Assembly: GCA_015520395.1 (NCBI GenBank)
Contig: WAQG01000109.1
Location: 1 to 7,204 of the forward strand
Direction of reading: 5' to 3'
Length of the DNA stretch: 7,204 bases
Source of the DNA: Candidatus Geoarchaeota archaeon
Lineage (GTDB): Archaea > Thermoproteota > Thermoprotei > Gearchaeales > WAQG01
Part shown: positions 1 through 5,496 of the stretch, one piece after another
Layout of the letters: each line of letters begins with the position of its first letter
Position numbering within the stretch: position 1 is the first letter of the stretch
Made by a program: the position numbers and the translations under genes
Notes under the pieces: model-generated
What the model was told of the DNA's origin: nothing
Seen by the model: the letters and a program-made list of their open reading frames with translations, nothing else
Database searches by the model: none

Positions 1-263
1 CTCCTAATGTCCGCAACCAAGACCAGGAACTCTGAGGCCTCAACGACGTGTCTCTGCCCACCTACGATCCTGGAGATGACCAGCCTCTTCCCCACATCAG
101 TAACTCTTATGATGCAGTATGGCTGCAGGTTCGCGGTCGACGGCGCCCTTAACCCGGCCCTAAGTATGGCCTCTAGATCTCCCGAAGGGATCCCGGCATC
201 CCTATACCTCCTGATGCTCCTATGCCCATATATAACTTTGAGAACCGCCTCGGCCGGATCCAT
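1..263 (-). CDS. Nitroreductase-family flavoprotein, N-terminal part (cut by left window edge)
   Basis: The reverse strand stays open from an ATG at 263 to the window edge, giving 87 residues of an unfinished protein. Residues 13-22 (GHRSIRRYRD) and 40-49 (APSTANLQPY) are the classic N-terminal signatures of the nitroreductase fold, where the Arg/Ser pair and the Ser/Asn/Gln residues contact the FMN phosphate and ring. A hydrophobic strand ending near Ala-Asp-Ile-Arg (82-87) also fits the NfsA/flavin-reductase branch. Members are usually FMN-dependent NAD(P)H oxidoreductases working as cytoplasmic dimers; the substrate cannot be told. The start is well fixed: an in-frame TAA lies two codons before the ATG, and a TTATAT box sits about 26 bases upstream, so the mRNA is probably leaderless. 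The C-terminal half, with the rest of the FMN site, lies outside the window. Confidence 0.88.
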   Translation of the reverse strand, partial: MDPAEAVLKVIYGHRSIRRYRDAGIPSGDLEAILRAGLRAPSTANLQPYCIIRVTDVGKRLVISRIVGGQRHVVEASEFLVLVADIR

Positions 264-285
264 ATGTTATACAGAACCTCACAAC

Positions 286-291
286 ATATAA
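286..291 (-). promoter_or_regulatory. TATA box of the nitroreductase gene
   Basis: TTATAT on the reverse strand is centred about 26 bases before the ATG at 263. This is the distance expected for an archaeal TATA box of a leaderless transcript. It lies in the 90-base gap after the upstream gene, so the nitroreductase is probably transcribed by itself. Confidence 0.6.
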
Positions 292-353
292 GCGGCTGGC
301 TGGATGAAGGAGCCTTTGATGATCCTAAGACCCCGCCTAGCGGGCCCTGGGCT

Positions 354-695
354 TTATCTGATGTTGAGTTGGGAGAGCTTCTCGTAGCCCTCGGCGCAGG
401 CCGTCGTGGTGAGGCTTAGGGCCTCCGAGAGAACCCTTCTAGCCTGCTCATGCATGCCCGACCCCACCAGGTTTGACGCCTCCTGGATCATGCTGCTGAT
501 GGTCAGGAACCTTTTATCCCTGGTCGAGTTGGCGGCTATCCTAGCCTCCCCCGCTATTATCTCAAGGTACATACTAGTGGCCCTGGCAGCCCCTCTTCTG
601 AGGTCCCCCCTAAACCCGCTAACCGCGTCTACAAGCTTAAGGGCGGCTATGAGGTAGCCCTTAACCCTCTCGGAGAACTGATACAGGTTTATCAT
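354..695 (-). CDS. Hypothetical small all-helical protein
   Basis: I do not recognise the family. The product of about 113 residues is soluble and predicted almost wholly helical, with no membrane segment, no cysteine pair, and regularly spaced hydrophobic residues (for example FSERVKGYLIAALKLVDAV near the N-terminus and EQARRVLSEAL near residue 83). This would suit a small helical bundle or a dimerising adaptor. The start is uncertain: ATG at 695 has a GGTG Shine-Dalgarno-like sequence eight bases before it, while ATG at 719 would add eight residues and has GGTGG directly before it. A possible TATA element (TTAATAGG, near 747-754) fits either one. It is divergent from the membrane protein at 873 and precedes the nitroreductase on the same strand by 90 bases. 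Codon use resembles its neighbours, so it is probably a real gene. Confidence 0.7.
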   Translation of the reverse strand: MINLYQFSERVKGYLIAALKLVDAVSGFRGDLRRGAARATSMYLEIIAGEARIAANSTRDKRFLTISSMIQEASNLVGSGMHEQARRVLSEALSLTTTACAEGYEKLSQLNIR

Positions 696-839
696 ATCCC
701 AAACACCAGACAAAAACATCCACCCGCCAAGACAAACTCCAGGCAGCCTATTAACTTTGCCTAAAAGCCCCTCTTCCCAAGGGCTCTTGAAGGCCGTGTA
801 AGGTGCGTGACGGGATCCCCATGGCTATGGAGGCCACTG

Positions 840-847
840 TTATATAT
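840..847 (+). promoter_or_regulatory. TATA box of the membrane protein gene
   Basis: TTATATAT is centred about 30 bases before the ATG at 873. The spacing implies a leaderless or nearly leaderless transcript. No Shine-Dalgarno sequence lies in front of the ATG, in agreement. Confidence 0.6.
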
Positions 848-872
848 GGCTGACTGCGATCCTTAGGTTGTA

Positions 873-1322
873 ATGGCCGGGCTGGATGCTCTGCCCCCGC
901 CTGTTAGGGAGAGGGTTGCGAAGGCTAGGGGGTATGTGGCCCTGAGTTTTGTGGTCGACGTAATTGTTGTCCTGGGAATATTCTCCGTGATCTTCCTGAT
1001 CGTGAGGCCGTTCTACTGGCTGCCAGAGCATGCTAGGTTTATGTTCCCCGTGTTCCCCACGCTTTTCGGGGTGGTCGCGCTGGTGCTCCTGGTGGCGGTT
1101 CTGGTGGTCGTCTACATAGCCCTGAAATACATCCTTGTCTACATGCCTCTCGGTGAGGGTGATGTGGAGAAGGTTAAAACCCCATTGCTGATATTCACAG
1201 GGATAGGCCTCATATTCTTCATTGTTGAGGGCGTCCTCCTCATACTGGCACTCATGGAGCTTGAGGAGGCCGAGAAATCCCTTAAGGAGCATCGCTGGGG
1301 CCCACCTCCCCCACCCGCCTAG
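873..1322 (+). CDS. Hypothetical three-helix membrane protein
   Basis: The 149-residue product has a short charged N-terminus (PPPVRERVAKARG) followed by three strongly hydrophobic stretches at about residues 21-44, 58-90 and 102-129. It ends in an acidic/basic helix (EEAEKSLKEHRW) and a run of five prolines. No catalytic or binding motif can be seen, and I do not recognise a named family. Such proteins occur as conserved hypotheticals in Thermoproteota. The positive N-terminus and the number of helices suggest an inside N-terminus and an outside C-terminus, but this is only inferred. The ATG start is supported by a TATA box about 30 bases upstream. The gene stands alone, divergent from the helical protein on its left and separated from the amidohydrolase on its right by 285 bases. 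Its stop is TAG, which shows that TAG is a normal stop here. Confidence 0.82.
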   Translation: MAGLDALPPPVRERVAKARGYVALSFVVDVIVVLGIFSVIFLIVRPFYWLPEHARFMFPVFPTLFGVVALVLLVAVLVVVYIALKYILVYMPLGEGDVEKVKTPLLIFTGIGLIFFIVEGVLLILALMELEEAEKSLKEHRWGPPPPPA

Positions 1323-1436
1323 GCACCCGGAGGACTTGCTGGATACGCCAGCCATTCATCCACGAAGCAAACGACCACGGCTGCTGGGAATAACAAACAA
1401 GAACATCCCAGTCAAAAATGTTATCGCCCACCAATT

Positions 1437-1517
1437 GGTGCTGTCAAGTCAGGCTGATTAAAGGGGTTTGGAGGGAGCAAACCCCTAGAAGTAGAGATAC
1501 ACTAACTTGACAGCACC
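1437..1517. repeat. Nested inverted-repeat element, 81 bases (candidate structured RNA or miniature element)
   Basis: Two perfect 13-base arms, GGTGCTGTCAAGT (1437-1449) and its reverse complement (1505-1517), enclose a second perfect hairpin with 9-base arms, AGGGGTTTG (1462-1470) and CAAACCCCT (1478-1486), around a 7-base loop. Unpaired strands of 12 and 18 bases separate the two stems. The left arm also overlaps a perfect 12-base palindrome, CACCAATTGGTG (1429-1440), so its first four bases have two possible partners. The size and terminal inverted repeats resemble a miniature transposable element, but there is no matching target-site duplication. The fold could equally be a small RNA. On the reverse strand a TATA-like CCATTTATGG (1537-1546) lies about 25 bases before position 1517, the right place to start such an RNA. 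The structure is seen directly; its function is unknown. Confidence 0.75.
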
Positions 1518-1572
1518 CACTAGCCCACACAGCAACGCCATAAATGGTTTCAGGCATCGTCGGGCATAACGC

Positions 1573-1580
1573 AATAAATA
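1573..1580 (+). promoter_or_regulatory. TATA-like box of the amidohydrolase gene
   Basis: AATAAATA is centred about 31 bases before the ATG at 1608. No clear Shine-Dalgarno sequence precedes the ATG, so a short-leader or leaderless transcript is likely. Confidence 0.45.
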
Positions 1581-1607
1581 TGATGTCTATGCAGGTATCT
1601 CTAAGCC

Positions 1608-2393
1608 ATGATAATCGATGTACATGCCCATGTTTGGAGTCTGGATGAAGTTGATAGGCTGAGGAGGGAGGCCAGGGAGGCCGGCGTAGAGAAGGTCGTC
1701 GTCATGGACTGGCCGGGGATAGCCGGCCTCCGATACCCAGCCCTGGAGGAGGTGATGCCGAGGGGCTTTGACGGCATGTTTTTCGGCGTTTCCCTGAGCG
1801 TGCGTAGGTTTGAGGAGGGTTTGGAGAGGATGGAGAGGTTTTTGGAGGATCGGAGGGTTGTCTGTATAAAGCTTTACCCGGGCTACGAGCCCTTCTATCC
1901 CAACGAGAGGAGGATGTACAGGGTCTATGAGCTTGCGCAGAGGTTCGACGTCCCCGTCCTCTTCCACTCGGGCGAGACCTGGGAGGAGGTGCCGTCAGCC
2001 CGCCTCAAATACTCAAGGGCGATCTACATCGACGAGGTCGCCGTATCCTTCCCGAAGGTCAACTTCATAATAGCCCACCTCTCCTACCCCGACTTCCACT
2101 CAGCCCTGGAGGTCATCGAGAAGAACAGCAACGTCCATGGGGACATTTCAGACCTCTTCGCATACTGGGGATGGAAATACGCCAAAAAGCACTTCGAGTG
2201 GGTGAGGGGGGAGGTTGAGAAGATAATATATGCCCTCGACGGGGAGAGGATACTCTTCGGAACAGACTGGCCCCTGGAGGGAATCACCATGAAAGACTAC
2301 GTCGCCCTCACCAAAACCCTAAACATAGAAGAGGAGGACAGGGAAAAGCTCCTCCACAAAAACGCCCTAAAAATATTCAAAAGACTAAGATAA
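1608..2393 (+). CDS. Metal-dependent amidohydrolase (Amidohydro_2 / ACMSD-like TIM barrel)
   Basis: The 261-residue protein is a complete small amidohydrolase of the Amidohydro_2 type. The N-terminal DVHAH supplies His6 and His8, the first two metal ligands at the end of strand 1. LFHSGET gives His120, FIIAHLSYPDF gives His157, and ILFGTDWPLEG gives Asp220, the usual catalytic Asp of the last strand. The C-terminal NALKIFKRLR matches the family's closing helix. Relatives include decarboxylases (ACMSD, gamma-resorcylate decarboxylase) and hydrolases acting on cyclic or aromatic acids. Family membership is firm but the substrate is not predictable. At 261 residues it is on the short side, common in archaeal members. 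The ATG at 1608 is the only sensible start, since the nearby ATGs (1580, 1583, 1589) are out of frame. The gene appears to be transcribed alone. Confidence 0.92.
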   Translation: MIIDVHAHVWSLDEVDRLRREAREAGVEKVVVMDWPGIAGLRYPALEEVMPRGFDGMFFGVSLSVRRFEEGLERMERFLEDRRVVCIKLYPGYEPFYPNERRMYRVYELAQRFDVPVLFHSGETWEEVPSARLKYSRAIYIDEVAVSFPKVNFIIAHLSYPDFHSALEVIEKNSNVHGDISDLFAYWGWKYAKKHFEWVRGEVEKIIYALDGERILFGTDWPLEGITMKDYVALTKTLNIEEEDREKLLHKNALKIFKRLR

Positions 2394-2579
2394 AGGCGTA
2401 AAAGAAGCCAGCAACCCAGAACCGCCATTAACAAACCCCGAAAAACCGCCCCCAACAGGCCCAGCCTGGACATACATCTAGACTAACACAACCTTTGTAA
2501 GCCATAGACAGAGGGGGCTACAATCCGTTTCGCTCTTGGCCCTATGCTGTATGTATATTTGGAAGCTTATTTATGGCGT
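2394..2579. other. Intergenic gap with no gene
   Basis: The gap is rich in A and C on the given strand and has no credible reading frame or strong hairpin. It ends in AT-rich sequence (TATATTT at 2554-2560 and CTTATTTAT at 2566-2574) that could act as the promoter of the broken gene starting at 2580. Confidence 0.4.
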
Positions 2580-2942
2580 ATGAGCAGGGTGGCGCTCAAG
2601 CTAACCCTGACGGATGAGCAAATCATAAGGATGCTCCGCAGCTATAGGTGTGCTGGTAGGCTCGGCTACACGCACTTCTCCATAAGCCACCACGCCGGGC
2701 TCTATGCTGTGGGGCCTGTGCACGTCGATGGGGCTGAGACCGGGAACTAGCACCTGGAGATTTTTCTACTATTTAAGCGGGGCATCTCCCCCAGGCTCGC
2801 GGCCTCCTACACCCTCGCAGCCCTCGGCCTTCCCGAGGCTCTACCCGGAGGCAATGCTGCATACATGCCACTGGCCACTGGAGGTGATCAGTCATGTAGC
2901 TTAGGGCTAAGAGCGGGGGCATGGCCGTTGTTGAGAGGGTAG
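2580..2942 (+). pseudogene. Unknown gene interrupted by an in-frame TAG (or a 56-residue small gene plus remnant)
   Basis: From ATG 2580 a frame runs 56 residues (starting MSRVALKLTLTDEQIIRML, soluble, with the paired His motif SISHHAGLY) to a TAG at 2748. The same frame then stays open for 63 more codons to 2942. The stretch to about 2860 has the GC-rich third positions of real genes and a helix-like product (ISPRLAASYTLAALGLPEAL). The simplest reading is one gene of about 120 residues disrupted by a nonsense change, for example CAG to TAG. The alternative is that the first part is a complete small gene: a T-rich stretch (2761-2765) follows the TAG and could terminate transcription, and CTATTTAAG (2769-2777) could start a new one. 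I do not recognise the family. An upstream ATG at 2544 is possible, but the AT-rich promoter-like bases lie between the two. Confidence 0.45.
2768..2777 (+). promoter_or_regulatory. Possible TATA element inside the interrupted gene
   Basis: ACTATTTAAG resembles a strong archaeal TATA box and would place a transcript start near 2798-2800. It could drive the small gene at 2921 with a leader of about 120 bases, or it may be a chance match inside the broken frame. Confidence 0.3.
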
Positions 2943-3121
2943 TGTATGGTGACCGGGCGGTCAGGCTACTCAGGCCGGTTGAGGTTTCCGATGAGGAGCT
3001 ACTGGATTGGGCGCTCTCTAAATTGGCTGACGCTGATATACCCGTCAGCAACAGTTCGCTAATGGTTGTGGTTAGGGAGAGAACCATTTATATAGTTAGG
3101 GGCGACGCGGTCTTTGGATAA
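2921..3121 (+). CDS. Hypothetical 66-residue protein
   Basis: The product begins MAVVERVVYGDRAVRLLRPV and continues with an acidic helix (SDEELLDWALSKLADADI) and two beta-like strands (LMVVVRERT, IYIVRGDAVFG). This is a compact alpha/beta pattern that looks like a small folded domain. I do not recognise it. There is no membrane segment, metal motif or DNA-binding signature. The start is supported by a GGGGG run just before the ATG and by an in-frame TAG eleven codons upstream. The gene overlaps the end of the interrupted frame on its left and ends 17 bases before the next start at 3139, so the two may be co-transcribed. Its last codons also contain the TTTATATA box that may drive the next gene. 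Codon use fits the surrounding genes, so it is probably real. Confidence 0.6.
   Translation: MAVVERVVYGDRAVRLLRPVEVSDEELLDWALSKLADADIPVSNSSLMVVVRERTIYIVRGDAVFG
3087..3094 (+). promoter_or_regulatory. TATA box for the gene starting at 3139
   Basis: TTTATATA inside the 3' end of the preceding small gene would start a transcript near 3117-3120. That gives a leader of about 20 bases carrying GAGGGG five bases before ATG 3139. This supports 3139 rather than TTG 3114 or ATG 3126 as the real start. Confidence 0.45.
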
Positions 3122-3138
3122 GCCCATGAGGGGCTGTC

Positions 3139-3773
3139 ATGACCCTCATCATCCTTTTTCCAGGTTTCCAACGGCTTATGGAAGGGGTGGCAGGAGCCTT
3201 GGAGAGCCTCCCATCGGCTTAGAGGTCTATCCAAGGGGGTCAGCGGTCATATTGTCGATAACCCCATCAGACCTCAGAAGGAGGATAATCCTGGCTAACC
3301 GAGCCCTAAACCCATCAACCCTCAGCCACATCAAAGCCGCCTCGCCGATCTTTTGCCACCCCAGTAGGGAGGCCGAGCCCAGCTTCGACGGCCCCATATC
3401 CCTTGGCGTGCTCCTAAGAACCGCTGGGAGAAGGGGCCTCTTCGTCCCAGTAACACCCCTCGAATGGCTTAAGGAGGATGACACTAGAAAACTTAGAGAT
3501 TTGATTAGAAGGGGCCTGATTGTAGGGAGGGCTGAGCCTGAGAGGCTTCTCGAAGAGCTGGGGGTGGAGGTCTTGGAACACGTCAGGTTTGCTGGCAACG
3601 TTGGACTTAGGCTTAGGGATCCACTGCTTGGAGCCACCTATGATGTAGTGATTGACAACTCACTTAACATACTTAAAACAAACATATGCCTACACACACC
3701 ACTAATACTATATGAGTTAGTGCTCCTAGCCAGGGTAAGAGGCCAAATCCACACCTATGAACCCCTATGGTAG
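3139..3773 (+). pseudogene. Unknown gene of about 211 residues with a probable one-base frameshift near 3214-3222
   Basis: The body of this gene, from about 3222 to the TAG at 3773, is clearly coding: charged helices (TRKLRDLIRRGLI, ERLLEELGVEVLEHV) followed by DPLLGATYDVVIDNSLNIL. Extended upstream in the same frame, the product becomes His- and Gly/Arg-rich and unnatural. In the neighbouring frame an ATG at 3139, with a perfect GAGGGG Shine-Dalgarno five bases upstream, encodes a natural hydrophobic/amphipathic start (MTLIILFPGFQRLMEGVAG) but hits TAG at 3220. Adding one base near 3214-3222 joins the two into one protein. Either a base was lost in the genome or in sequencing, or the gene really begins at ATG 3126 or TTG 3114 in the body's own frame. 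I do not recognise the family, and no catalytic motif or membrane helix is evident. Confidence 0.55.
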
Positions 3774-3879
3774 ACGCAACTCACAATGCCCTTCACGACT
3801 GGTTGGGGGAGGTGTGGTGTTATGGCATGTGGGCTTTCGGGCGTGTAGGCATGTATGTGTGCCTTATGCTCTGCCAGCC
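3774..3879. other. Short gap between convergent genes
   Basis: This 106-base stretch lies between the ends of two convergent genes. I see no gene or T-rich terminator in it. The strong hairpin that could end the reverse-strand transcript lies just beyond its right edge. Confidence 0.4.
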
Positions 3880-4557
3880 TTATGGCCCTCCCTTTGGGGA
3901 GGGCCTTAGCCTTCCCCTTCTTAAGATGTTCATTATGAAGTTTTGCATTTCGGCGATTTTTGGGAGGTCTTCGAGGGTTTCCGCAGTGCAGGTGAGGGCT
4001 AGCGTCCATGAGCCGTTTGGGTAGTCTGGCTCCATCAGTGTGGCGCTGTATTCGTGTAGCCTGAAATAGAGGTTCTCAGGCACATATTCCTCCAGATCCC
4101 TGAGCATTGGGGTGAGCCTTCCAGCCCTCCTCCTGGTAAGCCCCTCCAGCAGCGTGTAGGTGGTTATTGTGGCTCGCTCCCTTTCCACCGTCACGTCGAA
4201 CCAGTGTATGAGGGGGTTTCCACAGCCCGAGAAGCTGAAGCGGAAATAGATCTCTCTGAAATCCATCTCTAGGGCCTCTAGCCTACAACCACCCCCCACC
4301 CCCAACGTCCTTAGAAGCCCCCTGATAGACGCTGAAAACCATAATCCCATGCTTAGGAGGGCGGAGGCAAGCCCGCCGGGCTCCTTGAAGGGGCCGAACC
4401 ACTCCTTAAACTCCAGGATCTCCCCACAACGCCCACCGAACTCCACCACGACCGCCTCCAGCACTGAGGGTGCGTCGACCCCGAAGGCCCTGCCTAAAAC
4501 CTCCAGCCCACTGTAAGCGTCGGTGGACACATCGACGCAAACCCTACGTCCAGACAT
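3880..4557 (-). CDS. Hypothetical protein with possible ribbon-helix-helix-like N-terminus
   Basis: The 225-residue product starts with a basic strand and two helices (RRVCVDVSTDAYSGLEVLGR, then SVLEAVVVEF at 31-40). This looks like the strand-helix-helix order of a ribbon-helix-helix DNA-binding domain, but the resemblance is weak. The middle (about 95-140) is rich in beta strands (DFREIYFRFSFSG, IHWFDVTVERERATITTYTL) and the C-terminus is basic. There is no membrane segment and no recognised catalytic motif, although several cysteines (8, 44, 91, 112, 180) are scattered along it. I do not recognise the family. ATG 4557 is preferred over ATG 4575, because the TTTATTTT box lies at the leaderless distance (about 27 bases) from 4557 but only about 10 from 4575. 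The gene is divergent from the metallopeptidase-like gene and shares an intergenic promoter region of about 145 bases with it. Confidence 0.75.
   Translation of the reverse strand: MSGRRVCVDVSTDAYSGLEVLGRAFGVDAPSVLEAVVVEFGGRCGEILEFKEWFGPFKEPGGLASALLSMGLWFSASIRGLLRTLGVGGGCRLEALEMDFREIYFRFSFSGCGNPLIHWFDVTVERERATITTYTLLEGLTRRRAGRLTPMLRDLEEYVPENLYFRLHEYSATLMEPDYPNGSWTLALTCTAETLEDLPKIAEMQNFIMNILRRGRLRPSPKGGP
3884..3905. repeat. Perfect 9-base hairpin at the 3' end of the reverse-strand gene
   Basis: GGCCCTCCC (3884-3892) and GGGAGGGCC (3897-3905) pair perfectly around a four-base loop. The hairpin covers the last codons of the gene ending at 3880, directly before its stop, and codes for the terminal Arg-Pro-Ser-Pro-Lys-Gly-Gly-Pro. 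No T-run follows on either strand, so it is not a classic terminator. It may protect the mRNA end or mark a convergent-transcript boundary. Confidence 0.5.
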
Positions 4558-4580
4558 GATTGAGTAAAAACGCATTGGGG

Positions 4581-4588
4581 AAAATAAA
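4581..4588 (-). promoter_or_regulatory. TATA box of the gene starting at 4557
   Basis: TTTATTTT on the reverse strand is centred about 27 bases before ATG 4557, ideal for a leaderless transcript. This decides the start against the upstream ATG at 4575, which would lie upstream of the expected transcript start. Confidence 0.6.
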
Positions 4589-4658
4589 CATGAGCCCGTG
4601 GTTCAGCCGAAACCCGTGTCGATCAAAATCCCTAGACCAGCAACCTCAGTCCACCAAC

Positions 4659-4667
4659 CTTATATAT
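4659..4667 (+). promoter_or_regulatory. TATA box of the metallopeptidase-like gene
   Basis: CTTATATAT is centred about 39 bases before GTG 4703 and predicts a transcript start near 4690. The short leader would then carry GGGG (4693-4696) six bases before the GTG, a plausible Shine-Dalgarno sequence. Confidence 0.55.
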
Positions 4668-4702
4668 CTCCCAGCATGTAATAACGTAGTAAGGGGCTTT
4701 AG

Positions 4703-5410
4703 GTGATTGGTTTGCCCCTCATACGCCGTTTAGCAGTCCTATACCTTTTGGTGGGCTACTGTTCAACCCAGCTTCACGAGCTGGGGCACTGGCTGGTCGC
4801 CACGGCCTTTGGGGGCGGCCTGGTGATGGGTTTTGATAGATGGATGCTGGTCTCACACCCTCATGGGCCTTTATGGGCGGTTTGGGCCGCAGGGCCATTA
4901 ACAACCCTTACCCTCTCCCTGGCCGGCCTCACCCTGATGTTCCGGTCGAGGAGGCTTGGCGCTGAGGGGGGCTTCATCCTGGCATTCTTTAACTCCCTGT
5001 TCGACCTCAGCAGCGCGGTTAGCAACGCGGCCATGGGTATAGTTAGACACCCCCCTACACCTCCACAGATAGACCTACTTTCCAGCGAGTCTTCCTGGAA
5101 GCTCGCGTTGGCCCCAGCCTTCATGGTGATTCTAGCCTTGGCATTGTGGCGTTCCGACAGGGTCTTCAGGGCTCGGAGGCTAAGGGTGGTGGTGGGGCTG
5201 CTGGTTCTAACAATCGTCATATACCTGGTGGTGAGAGTTTTCGACACATGGGCCTGGCTTGGCTTTAAGGCTGGCAACCCCTTCTTCACATCAGTATATG
5301 GCTACATACTCCCCGTCATACCCATCAACGCCACGTCCTTCCTGGTGCTCGCCGCCCTATTAACGCATATGAGACGCGGCAGCCACTCAGAAGAGCCTGT
5401 AGCCCATTGA
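4703..5410 (+). CDS. Membrane zinc-metallopeptidase-like protein with HELGH motif (M50 / site-2-protease-like)
   Basis: The 235-residue product has about six hydrophobic segments (roughly 8-22, 56-80, 90-110, 132-149, 160-178, 205-221). The sequence HELGH at 25-29, flanked by hydrophobic residues, is the HExxH zinc-binding and catalytic motif in the form typical of membrane-embedded M50/site-2-protease relatives. AAGPLTTLTLSLAG (62-75) resembles the small-residue 'GP' element that follows it in that group. A clear third ligand (the family's DG motif) is not obvious; Asp101 in NSLFDLSS is a candidate. The protein would cleave membrane or membrane-proximal substrates, or may have lost activity. 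The start codon is GTG with GGGG before it; TTG 4712, which has GGTGAT four bases upstream, is an alternative. The gene stands alone, and no partner anti-sigma or regulator protein lies beside it. Confidence 0.72.
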   Translation: MIGLPLIRRLAVLYLLVGYCSTQLHELGHWLVATAFGGGLVMGFDRWMLVSHPHGPLWAVWAAGPLTTLTLSLAGLTLMFRSRRLGAEGGFILAFFNSLFDLSSAVSNAAMGIVRHPPTPPQIDLLSSESSWKLALAPAFMVILALALWRSDRVFRARRLRVVVGLLVLTIVIYLVVRVFDTWAWLGFKAGNPFFTSVYGYILPVIPINATSFLVLAALLTHMRRGSHSEEPVAH

Positions 5411-5496
5411 CACCGGCTCCCAAACTAAATGGCGGATCCACCCTATGTTTGAGGAGACTCGTGGGGTAGGAGTTCGTTAGGCATTAAAGCCCGGTG
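5411..5496. other. Short gap between convergent genes
   Basis: The 86-base interval lies between the end of the metallopeptidase-like gene and the restored end of the aspartic-protease-like gene. I see no gene here. CACCGG at 5411 and CCGGTG at 5491 are complementary but too short and too far apart to be meaningful. Confidence 0.4.

Larger units (their letters stand above)
1323..1607. other. Intergenic region with structured repeat, no gene seen
   Basis: No convincing reading frame lies here on either strand. The left part (1323-1428) holds only weak inverted repeats, such as CTGGGA at 1384 with TCCCAG at 1406. The centre carries the nested inverted-repeat element described separately at 1429-1517. 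The right part holds the amidohydrolase promoter and a short CCATAAATGG element (1537-1546) that could serve as a TATA box in the reverse direction. Confidence 0.5.

Noticed and set aside
7..291. Forward frame opposite the nitroreductase start
   Set aside because: The reverse strand carries unmistakable nitroreductase signatures over the same bases.
840..1355. Long open frame opposite the membrane protein gene
   Set aside because: Its product is rich in His, Gln and Asp with no folded pattern, and it mirrors the hydrophobic gene on the other strand, which has a promoter and clear membrane helices.
1437..1517. Miniature transposable element with target-site duplication
   Set aside because: The inverted arms fit, but flanking bases (CACCAATT on the left, CACTAGCC on the right) share only CAC, so no convincing duplication is present. 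It is kept only as a structured element.
1587..1967. Reverse frame inside the amidohydrolase
   Set aside because: It is antisense to the conserved metal-binding gene, and its product is Pro/His-rich with no recognisable motif.
2748..2750. TAG read as pyrrolysine
   Set aside because: TAG ends several other genes here (for example 1320 and 3771), and no pyrrolysine machinery is visible in the window.
3767..4024. Forward frame across the convergent gap
   Set aside because: It overlaps the well-supported reverse gene at 3880-4557 and has a Cys/Gly/Trp-rich product typical of antisense translation.
4861..5289. Reverse frame within the metallopeptidase-like gene
   Set aside because: It is antisense to a gene with the HELGH motif and regular membrane helices; the product is Arg/Thr/Ser-rich without pattern.
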